Under the pieces are notes generated by a model. That model was not told where the DNA came from. It made no database searches and worked only from the letters and a program-made list of their open reading frames with translations. From JBFMFR01 sp040752025 (GTDB lineage Bacteria > Chloroflexota > Anaerolineae > Anaerolineales > UBA4823), in contig JBFMFR010000089.1 of NCBI GenBank assembly GCA_040752025.1, positions 1-6,179 of the forward strand: DNA of 6,179 bases, written 5' to 3'. The position numbers and the translations under genes were made by a program. Positions 1-5,209 of the stretch are shown here, in pieces (the stretch's first letter is position 1; each line of letters starts with the position of its first letter).

Positions 1-92
1 GGCCGAACACCTGCCTCATGCCGGCTGCATCAGGCAACAACTCGGCCTAAGCCGCTGTATAACCGATGCCGAACCTACGGCAGGTGTCGGCC
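1..92. repeat. Nested inverted repeats, possible folded element
   Basis: Positions 1-15 (GGCCGAACACCTGCC) and 79-92 (GGCAGGTGTCGGCC) are reverse complements apart from one extra A. Inside them, 12-21 and 27-36 form a 10-bp hairpin with one mismatch and a 5-nt loop, and CGGC/GCCG at 43-54 form a short stem. The first inner hairpin shares bases with the outer arm, so the two folds compete. No T-tract follows on either strand, so a simple intrinsic terminator is not supported. The element starts at the window edge and may extend further left. Its nature (mobile-element remnant, REP-like repeat or structured RNA) is unknown. Confidence 0.45.
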
Positions 93-223
93 AAACTGCA
101 GAACAGATTTTCTTCAAGCAATGACCGCTATCAGGCAAACCAGCACTCAACAGAGCCCGCCTTAAGGAAGCGAATCTCAGCGGCTGAACTGCACTACGCA
201 CCAATTGGGACACACGTCTGCAA
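93..223. other. Intergenic stretch downstream of nnrS
   Basis: I see no convincing gene here. The open frames are short and look like chance readings. The only local symmetry noticed is the 8-bp palindrome CCTTAAGG near 163-170. No hairpin followed by a T-run was found after the nnrS stop on the minus strand. Confidence 0.5.
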
Positions 224-1429
224 TTAGCCAGGCTGGCCATCGGCTCTTGGTTTCCAGGTATAGGGCGCATAACTCACGGCCCAGTTTAAAAACGCCCATA
301 GCCATACCAAGGAAGCTAGAAACGAAAAATCCCAAGGCGCAGAAGGATGAACAAACTCTCCTGCCATGCGTAGAAGTGCTGCGAACTGCATGAGCCAGAA
401 GGAGCGCCACATTGCGGTATTTCCCACAAGCGGCATTCCTGAGTGTCCCAGTGTGACGCGCGAAGCCATGCCCATGAGCGTTGATGCCAGGAAGCCCAGT
501 GTCAGCGCATGCAGTGGTGCCAGACCGAGTCCTGTGTATCCGGCCAGTAGCAAGAGGCTATTGATTGCAAAGAGCGCAAATGACAGGCTGCACCATGCAA
601 AGCCAATGTGCAGAACCGCCAGCAACCTGTCGGCAAGACTTTCCCGTATGCGCCATTTCAATGTCAGCCACGCCGCTGTGAGCGCGACCGGCAGATCGGC
701 TAGCCAGGTCCATTGCAGGGCATCGAAGAAATTCAGCAGTCCGTGTCCCATGGCACCGGCGACAATGATCCAGAGCGTCCAGTACGGACGGTAACCGCCA
801 ATGCCCGGGATGACATTCGCTGAAAAGAACGGCAGCATGCGGTGGATGACCAGGACGAACGTCGGCAACAAAAAGCTCCAGAGTCCTATAGTGATTGCCA
901 GACGTGCCAGCACCGGCTCGCCCGTCAGGGCATAGATGGCGAACAGGAACAGGCCAAGCGCTCCCAGAGTTACGACCGAGGCGGCGAGCCGTATGTGCCG
1001 GCGTTCGGCATTGGGCCAGACGGCAACGCGCCAGAGGTGTCGAGCTGCCATCACCCATCCCATGAGAATGACGACAAGTCCAGGTACCAGCAATATCGGT
1101 AAGGCAACTACCCCAACCCAGGTCATGAGCCAGCCGAGCGATAGGCCCCAGAATGCAGGGATGAACACATGGGGAGGGGTTTCCTCGTAACCCTGCCAGC
1201 GTGGTCCTGCAGTCAGGATAAAGCCGAAAATGAAGAACGGGAAAACACCATAAATAATCACCAACCCGTGTAGCCAATAGGATGGCAAGGACCATGCAGG
1301 CTCGGTCCACAAGCCAGCCCGGCGCGCTCCCAGGTCGATTGCCCAGAAAATCATGACGAGCAAGGCTTGCACCGCTCCGGAAAAGAACATGCCGCGGTGA
1401 ACCGCTGCAAAGAATGGCTTCGGAATCAA
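224..1429 (-). CDS. nnrS: NnrS family haem/copper membrane protein
   Basis: This 401-residue, very hydrophobic protein (about twelve possible membrane spans) matches the NnrS family, inner-membrane haem- and copper-containing proteins linked to NO and nitrosative stress. Recognisable blocks are HGL..IYG.FPFFIFGF.LTAGPRW (about 54-78), VIHRMLPFFSAN (194-205) and LHALTLGF..T.MGMASRVTLGHSG (306-331). Conserved histidines at 54, 196, 307 and 329 are candidate metal or haem ligands. The start is a TTG at 1429: AAAGG lies six bases upstream, and the residues that follow (IPKPFFAA) match the usual NnrS N-terminus, which the first internal ATG (residue 14) would remove. The length is normal for the family. 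It is divergent from the nsrR-like gene and is probably controlled by the operator at 1607-1629, leaving a leader of over 150 nt. The exact biochemical role of NnrS is not settled. Confidence 0.93.
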   Translation of the reverse strand: MIPKPFFAAVHRGMFFSGAVQALLVMIFWAIDLGARRAGLWTEPAWSLPSYWLHGLVIIYGVFPFFIFGFILTAGPRWQGYEETPPHVFIPAFWGLSLGWLMTWVGVVALPILLVPGLVVILMGWVMAARHLWRVAVWPNAERRHIRLAASVVTLGALGLFLFAIYALTGEPVLARLAITIGLWSFLLPTFVLVIHRMLPFFSANVIPGIGGYRPYWTLWIIVAGAMGHGLLNFFDALQWTWLADLPVALTAAWLTLKWRIRESLADRLLAVLHIGFAWCSLSFALFAINSLLLLAGYTGLGLAPLHALTLGFLASTLMGMASRVTLGHSGMPLVGNTAMWRSFWLMQFAALLRMAGEFVHPSAPWDFSFLASLVWLWAFLNWAVSYAPYTWKPRADGQPG

Positions 1430-1590
1430 GAGATACCTTTCAGAATTCAGTGCCGTAATCAGCAGATTGTGGCTTTCCTCTTAAGCGCCTACAGAAGCTC
1501 AAAGGAATGGCAAATTGGCTACCTCGGTAGGCACATAGTGAACCTCTGCATCGGCCGGCGAGCATCGTTGCTGCATAGAGATGGAAGGCG

Positions 1591-1618
1591 TGGACAAGGT
1601 CATTATAAGATGTATCAT
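1591..1618 (+). promoter_or_regulatory. Candidate promoter of nsrR-fpr
   Basis: TGGACA (1591-1596, five of six to the -35 consensus) and TATCAT (1613-1618, five of six to the -10 consensus) are 16 bp apart. The -10 lies inside the palindrome at 1607-1629, as expected for autorepression by NsrR. Transcription would start near 1625, about 70 nt before the regulator's ATG. Confidence 0.55.
1602..1607 (-). promoter_or_regulatory. Candidate -10 of the nnrS promoter
   Basis: The minus strand reads TATAAT, a perfect sigma-70 -10 hexamer, at the left edge of the NsrR-type operator. No good TTGACA-like -35 is found 16-18 bp upstream, so the promoter may be weak or need an activator. A repressor on the palindrome would block it. 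Confidence 0.45.
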
Positions 1619-1629
1619 CAATACATCTT
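1607..1629. promoter_or_regulatory. NsrR-type operator
   Basis: AAGATGTAT, five bases (CATCA), then ATACATCTT form a perfect 9-bp inverted repeat spanning 23 bp. Its arms and total length match the known NsrR operator (AAGATG-Y-ATTT and its reverse complement separated by one base). It lies between the divergent nnrS and Rrf2-family genes and covers a -10 element in each direction. Binding by the regulator encoded at 1698-2135 is inferred from this match and the regulator's cysteines. Confidence 0.88.
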
Positions 1630-1697
1630 TAATTTACCACTAACTCCCGGGATTACAAATTGCCGTAACAAGGCCCCTCATTCCTCGGATTGATTGC

Positions 1698-2135
1698 ATG
1701 CGACTCACAACTTTCACCGATTACACCCTGCGCGTACTGATGTATCTCGCTCTACAACCCGAGCGAAGGGTGACAATCCCGGAAATCGCTTCGGCCTACG
1801 GTATTTCAGAAAACCATCTGACCAAGGTCGTGCATCATCTTGGCCGCAGCGGCATGATTGAAACCCTGCGCGGCAAATCGGGTGGCCTGCGTCTCGCGCA
1901 AACCCTAGAGGCAATTCGTCTTGGTACAGTGGTTCGAGCGAGTGAAGGAGAGGCCGCGTTCGTTGCATGCATGGGTGGAACATCTGAAGCGTGCTGCATC
2001 GCACCTGTATGCCGTCTCGCGGATATTCTTGAAGAGGCCCTAGGCGCACTGTATGCCTCTTTGGATCGTTACACGTTGGCAGATCTTGTCGCAAGCCCTC
2101 GCAAGCTGCAGCGTTTGTTGCTAATGGATGGTTGA
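1698..2135 (+). CDS. nsrR: Rrf2-family NO-sensing repressor, NsrR type
   Basis: This 145-residue protein is of normal Rrf2 length. The N-terminus MRLTTFTDYTLRVLMYLA is typical of the family. A winged helix-turn-helix follows (about 26-65: IPEIASAYGISENHLTKVV, then the wing RGKSGGLRLA). Cys91, Cys99/Cys100 and Cys105 supply the three-cysteine iron-sulfur site, with the CIAPVCRL signature. Asp8, the non-cysteine cluster ligand shown for Streptomyces NsrR, is present. NsrR holds a [4Fe-4S] cluster that NO destroys, releasing repression. Assignment to NsrR rather than IscR or another Rrf2 protein rests mainly on the NsrR operator upstream and the linked nnrS. The Shine-Dalgarno sequence is weak; the start is fixed by family alignment. 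The gene overlaps the following reductase gene by one base and is probably autoregulated. Confidence 0.9.
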   Translation: MRLTTFTDYTLRVLMYLALQPERRVTIPEIASAYGISENHLTKVVHHLGRSGMIETLRGKSGGLRLAQTLEAIRLGTVVRASEGEAAFVACMGGTSEACCIAPVCRLADILEEALGALYASLDRYTLADLVASPRKLQRLLLMDG

Positions 2136-2953
2136 TGCATTCGGCGCAAACATACCGGCGAGCCGTTCCCCATGATCCTCTGGAAAAGGCGACGGCCGAA
2201 CGCATCCTGTCCATACGGCGCTGGACGGAGAAACTGTTTTCAGTTCGTGTATCGCGCAGCCCCACATTTCGCTTTACACCAGGACAGTGGGTACGGCTTG
2301 GCATCACAAGCGGAAGCGGCTTACCGGGCAGCATCATCTGGCGACCCTATTCGATGGCAAACGCCGCACATGATGAGTATCTGGAGTTCTTCTCAATTCT
2401 CGTACCGGGTGGCGCTTTCAGCAGCCGGCTCGCCACGGCACAGATTGGTGACACCTTGTATGTCGAAAAGCAGGTGTATGGATTTCTTACCACGTCACGC
2501 TTTGTCGGTGGTCGCCACTTATGGATGATGGCGAGTGGAACCGGGCTGGCTCCCTTCGTTTCCATCCTGCAGGATCCCGAGGTGTGGCAGCGTTACGATG
2601 AACGCGTACTTGCTTACAGCGCACGAGAAACCAGGGAACTGGCATACGTCGATGAGTTGGCCGCGCTCGGGCAGCAAGAATGGCTGGGTGCAGGTAGAAA
2701 GCCGCTACGGTTTGTCCCAGTCGTGACGCGCGAAAACAGGCCCGGTGTGTTGCATCAACGCTTGCCAAAGTTGATCACCAGCGGGGGGTTGGAAGAAACA
2801 GCTGGCCTACAATTATCTGCTGAAGACAGTCGAATCCTGGTGTGCGGCAATCCCCAGATGCTGGACGATGTGCGCGACGCACTGGTTGAACGGGGTTTGC
2901 GCATGGACCGCAGCAAAACGCCCGGCAACTTCGCCACGGAAAATTATTGGTAG
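2135..2953 (+). CDS. fpr: Ferredoxin/flavodoxin-NADP+ reductase, Fpr-like
   Basis: A 272-residue FAD enzyme of the bacterial plant-type FNR family, moving electrons between NADP(H) and ferredoxin or flavodoxin in the cytoplasm. The FAD-binding motif RPYS is at 70-73, the nucleotide-binding loop ASGTGLAP at 133-140, and VCGNPQM at 236-242. The chain ends in ENYW, like the aromatic C-terminus of E. coli Fpr (EHYW) that stacks near the flavin. The start is taken as the ATG in TGATG, one base overlapping the nsrR stop, with GGATGG just upstream; a TTG one codon earlier is the alternative. Overlap implies translational coupling, so the reductase should rise with NO. It may feed electrons to Fe-S repair or an NO-reducing partner, but no such partner is in the window. 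Gene name is by similarity to the E. coli type. Confidence 0.88.
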   Translation: MHSAQTYRRAVPHDPLEKATAERILSIRRWTEKLFSVRVSRSPTFRFTPGQWVRLGITSGSGLPGSIIWRPYSMANAAHDEYLEFFSILVPGGAFSSRLATAQIGDTLYVEKQVYGFLTTSRFVGGRHLWMMASGTGLAPFVSILQDPEVWQRYDERVLAYSARETRELAYVDELAALGQQEWLGAGRKPLRFVPVVTRENRPGVLHQRLPKLITSGGLEETAGLQLSAEDSRILVCGNPQMLDDVRDALVERGLRMDRSKTPGNFATENYW

Positions 2954-3010
2954 CGGTTCATGCATAGCGTGAAACATGCGCGTCCGCTCTGTCCGCTGCA
3001 GCCTGGTGTG

Positions 3011-3205
3011 CTAGCCAGCCGCTTCGAGGATCTGCCATGAATACATCATGCTGTCTTCGTTGAAAATCCGGCCGGATGACACGTCCTGCCACCATGAAAC
3101 GGAACGGCTATCTGGACCGAGGTATAACCATTCAAGACATTCCCCGCTGCACAGCATCACCCGGTACGTTTCACCTATCGTCAGGACAGAGGCGGTATGT
3201 CCCAT
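3011..3205 (-). CDS. Small unknown protein overlapping the CBS gene
   Basis: A 64-residue frame I do not recognise. It begins inside the end of the CBS-protein gene, overlapping by 25 bases in a different frame, and reads on beyond the CBS stop. The sequence is compact, with Gly, aromatic and beta-type stretches (ETYRVMLCSGECLEWLYLG, then SVSWWQD), four tryptophans, and Cys at 19 and 23. It looks soluble, without a signal peptide or membrane span. There is no strong Shine-Dalgarno sequence, so translation would depend on coupling to the upstream gene. The non-random composition and operon-like overlap favour a real gene, but an internal ATG at residue 17 is a possible start and a chance ORF is not excluded. 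Confidence 0.58.
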   Translation of the reverse strand: MGHTASVLTIGETYRVMLCSGECLEWLYLGPDSRSVSWWQDVSSGRIFNEDSMMYSWQILEAAG

Positions 3206-3789
3206 GCCAATGCCGACAGGAAATCCTTGCGCAGCAGCAGGCCAAGCATAAGCCCCTTCTCATCGACCACCGGCATGCTGCGCCCATCATGTCGTTTGAA
3301 GGCATCCAGAATTTCTCGGAAGTCTGCCTGTGGACCGATCGTTATCGTTGGACTACTCATTGCCTCTAGCACACATGTTTCATGGCAACGGTGGCTTAGC
3401 TCGCCTTGATCGCTGATCAGGTGCAACATCAGTTCAAGGAAGGTTTCACTCTTCAGGCGTCTCAGGAAATCGGTTTCCGTCAGCATTCCGACCACCCGTC
3501 CGGAAGCATCGACGACCGGCAACCCTTTGTAGCGACTGGCAACGATCTTGCATGCTGCCTCTTCCATCGTCATCCCGGTGGTTATTGCCGTCAGATCCGT
3601 CCGCATCAGGTTGGCTGCGCGAATTCTTCCCGTCAGGCGGTCAATCGCGTTGTGGTGAGCCAGGTGATACAGCACCTGGAAATCCTCTGTACTGATATCC
3701 AGAAAGCCTGGAATATGGGCCATCGCTTCGACGACATCGACATCGGAAAGGACGATCTCGCCAACGTCGCACTCACAGACAAGGCTCAT
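3181..3789 (-). CDS. Two-CBS-domain protein with Cys/His clusters
   Basis: A 202-residue cytoplasmic protein with a CBS pair (Bateman module), which in other proteins binds adenine nucleotides or S-adenosylmethionine and regulates a partner. CBS1 is about 61-112 (LPVVDASGRVVGMLTETDFL) and CBS2 about 143-194 (MPVVDEKGLMLGLLLRKDFL). The 30-residue linker carries HRCHETC (133-139), and the N-terminus carries CEC (5-7), so metal or redox sensing is possible but unproven. No enzyme or transporter domain is fused. The start is the ATG at 3789, with AGGAGG eight bases upstream; a GTG 48 bases further up would overlap the preceding gene and lacks that site. It lies 28 bases after the DsrC-like gene, in an apparent operon, and its end overlaps the 64-residue gene. 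Confidence 0.82.
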   Translation of the reverse strand: MSLVCECDVGEIVLSDVDVVEAMAHIPGFLDISTEDFQVLYHLAHHNAIDRLTGRIRAANLMRTDLTAITTGMTMEEAACKIVASRYKGLPVVDASGRVVGMLTETDFLRRLKSETFLELMLHLISDQGELSHRCHETCVLEAMSSPTITIGPQADFREILDAFKRHDGRSMPVVDEKGLMLGLLLRKDFLSALAWDIPPLS

Positions 3790-3817
3790 TGGGTCTGCCT
3801 CCTGTGTTCTTTTAAGC

Positions 3818-4150
3818 TCAGCCTGTACTCCAGCCACGAGGCCGCATCATTCCGGCGATCTTGCAGGCCTGCTTGACATAGCCGTAGGGGAACAGTCCGA
3901 ACAATTGATCCTTCGCCGAACGCTTGTCGATCCCCTGTTCACTGGACAAATAGCTCACCACGTGACGAACATCAGGAGCAACCTGGTGTTCGCGCCAGTA
4001 CTCGCGCATGAAGTTCAGAATCGGCCAGTAGGCATCAGCCAGCTCCAGATCTTCCTCAGACGCAAGTTCGCAAGCCAATTGGTCGTTCCATGTTTCCGGA
4101 TCGACCAGATAGCCTTCACTATCCCGTAGAGCTTCGACTGCAGTATTCAT
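3818..4150 (-). CDS. DsrC/TusE-family sulfur-relay-like protein lacking penultimate Cys
   Basis: A 110-residue protein of normal DsrC/TusE length. Family features are DPETWNDQLA (about 17-26), the acidic stretch SEEDLELADAYWPILNFMREYW (31-52) and the C-terminal arm FPYGYVKQACKIAG (87-100). DsrC carries sulfur on a flexible C-terminal arm with two cysteines ten residues apart; TusE keeps only the penultimate one. Here the inner Cys is present (Cys96), but the position eleven residues later is Trp107, followed by Ser-Thr-Gly. The trisulfide and TusE-type persulfide chemistry is therefore unavailable as usually described. DsrC-like proteins lacking these cysteines have been proposed to act in regulation (RspA). 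AGGAG lies about six bases before the ATG. It is first in an operon with the CBS protein and divergent from a LysR gene, which may control it. Confidence 0.87.
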   Translation of the reverse strand: MNTAVEALRDSEGYLVDPETWNDQLACELASEEDLELADAYWPILNFMREYWREHQVAPDVRHVVSYLSSEQGIDKRSAKDQLFGLFPYGYVKQACKIAGMMRPRGWSTG

Positions 4151-4185
4151 GCTTGTCTCCTGTCGCCAATTGATGACGGCTAAAG

Positions 4186-4213
4186 ACTATTCGACGGCAC
4201 CAATGCAAGTCAA
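4186..4213 (-). promoter_or_regulatory. Candidate promoter of the DsrC-like operon
   Basis: On the minus strand TTGACT (4213-4208, five of six to -35) and AATAGT (4191-4186, four of six to -10) are 16 bp apart. Transcription would start near 4179, about 30 nt before the DsrC-like ATG at 4150. The inverted repeat 4215-4239 lies directly upstream of the -35, a usual position for LysR-type activation. Confidence 0.45.
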
Positions 4214-4214
4214 A

Positions 4215-4239
4215 CGATATTAATTTGTGATACATATCG
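4215..4239. promoter_or_regulatory. Putative LysR-type operator
   Basis: CGATAT (4215-4220), 13 bases, then ATATCG (4234-4239) form a perfect 6-bp inverted repeat in the A+T-rich gap between the divergent DsrC-like and LysR genes. The 25-bp span suits a LysR dimer site. Relative to the predicted leftward start near 4179 it covers about -36 to -60, and it lies 30 bp before the LysR ATG, so it could also mediate autoregulation. Binding is inferred. Confidence 0.45.
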
Positions 4240-4268
4240 GCTTTGTCAATATTAGTAAAGGAGTGACG

Positions 4269-5117
4269 ATGGATATTGATCAGGCAAGGACATTTCTGGC
4301 CATCGTGGCCCACGGCAGTTTTCTGGTTGCAGCGGAGCATCTGCATGTCACGCAATCCACGGTAAGCGCCCGGATTCAACGGCTGGAAGAAGAGTTGGGA
4401 GTTCGCCTTTTTGTGCGCAATCGCGCCGGGGCCTCCCTCACGGTGGGTGGGCGACGCTTTGCCGAATACGCGAAACGTCTGGCGCTGACCGCAGAGCAGG
4501 CGCGCCAGCACGTGGGGTTGCCAAGCCGCTATCGAGCAACGCTTCGGGTTGGTGGCCGCATTGCTCTCTGGGATGGCTTGTTGCCCATGTGGGTGCAATG
4601 GCTGCGCTCCCACGCTGAGGCGGTAGCTCTTCGCAACGAGATTGGCTTCGAAGAGGATCTCATGAGGCACCTGATAGATGGCACCCTCGATATCGGCGTG
4701 ATGTATTCGCCGAGTCACAGTCCTGGCCTCGTCGTTGAGCATCTTTTTGATGAAATCTTGATTCTGGTCAGCAGCCGGGCCGATGACTTGGGTCCCCTTG
4801 ACGATTACATCTATGTCGAGTGGGGTCCGGCGTTCGACATTCAACATGCACAAAGCTACCCGGACCTGGAGCCGCCACCTCAGGTGGTCAATATCGGCTG
4901 GCTCGGCGTGCAATTGATGCTGTCGAACGGTGGCTCCTGCTACTTGCCCTTACGCATGGCCAAACCACTTATCTCCGCAGGCCAACTGTTTGAAGTTTCC
5001 GGCGCACCCCGATACCAGCATCCTGCCTACATGGTTTATGCCAAAGATTCAGAAAACCCTGTCATGCCTCTTGCCATTGAAGGGTTGCGGCATTTACAGC
5101 AGGATATAGCCTCATGA
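4269..5117 (+). CDS. LysR-family transcriptional regulator
   Basis: A 282-residue LysR-type regulator of usual or slightly short length. The N-terminal helix-turn-helix is clear (about 5-60: FLAIVAHGSFLVAAEHLHVT, then STVSARIQRLEEELGVRLFVR). A linker helix follows at about 62-85, and the effector-binding domain runs from about 90 to the end (LRVGGRIALWDGLLPMWVQW, then LIDGTLDIGVMYSP). The N-terminal region resembles HdfR-type members, but the ligand cannot be deduced. The ATG at 4269 is chosen because AAAGGAG lies five bases upstream and the conserved fold begins at once; an ATA/ATG-poor upstream extension of 14 residues has no such site. Being divergent from the DsrC-like operon with an inverted repeat between them, it is the likely regulator of that operon. 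Confidence 0.9.
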   Translation: MDIDQARTFLAIVAHGSFLVAAEHLHVTQSTVSARIQRLEEELGVRLFVRNRAGASLTVGGRRFAEYAKRLALTAEQARQHVGLPSRYRATLRVGGRIALWDGLLPMWVQWLRSHAEAVALRNEIGFEEDLMRHLIDGTLDIGVMYSPSHSPGLVVEHLFDEILILVSSRADDLGPLDDYIYVEWGPAFDIQHAQSYPDLEPPPQVVNIGWLGVQLMLSNGGSCYLPLRMAKPLISAGQLFEVSGAPRYQHPAYMVYAKDSENPVMPLAIEGLRHLQQDIAS

Positions 5118-5209
5118 CAGGCGAATACATAGCCACAGAATCCCTACCAGTATTTTGCTTCGCGTGCAGAACTCACCAAGCTCTTGCCGCCTGACCATAG
5201 ATTACGTTA
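5118..5209. other. Convergent gap between LysR and ABC genes
   Basis: Both flanking genes end here. No hairpin plus T-run terminator is evident on either strand. A 26-codon frame begins in the ATGA overlapping the LysR stop (5114-5194), but I do not accept it as a gene without further support. Confidence 0.4.

Noticed and set aside
1..92. Integron attC site
   Set aside because: The terminal bases do not give the RYYYAAC and GTTRRRY core boxes, and no cassette-type gene is attached.
558..1310. Long minus-strand frame of 250 codons inside nnrS
   Set aside because: It is an out-of-frame reading of nnrS; its Cys/His/Arg-rich sequence shows no domain, while the nnrS frame matches its family throughout.
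1607..1629. FNR/CRP-type binding site
   Set aside because: The TTGAT-N4-ATCAA pattern is not met; the arms fit NsrR instead.
1714..2337. 207-codon minus-strand frame opposite nsrR and the start of fpr
   Set aside because: It spans two genes on the other strand, both with strong family signatures, and has no domain of its own.
2954..3010. Bidirectional terminator between fpr and the small leftward gene
   Set aside because: Only short imperfect repeats around GCTAGC are seen, with no stable stem followed by a T-run.
4119..4913. 264-codon minus-strand frame opposite the LysR gene
   Set aside because: It is antisense to a clear LysR protein, and its translation shows no recognisable motif or start site.
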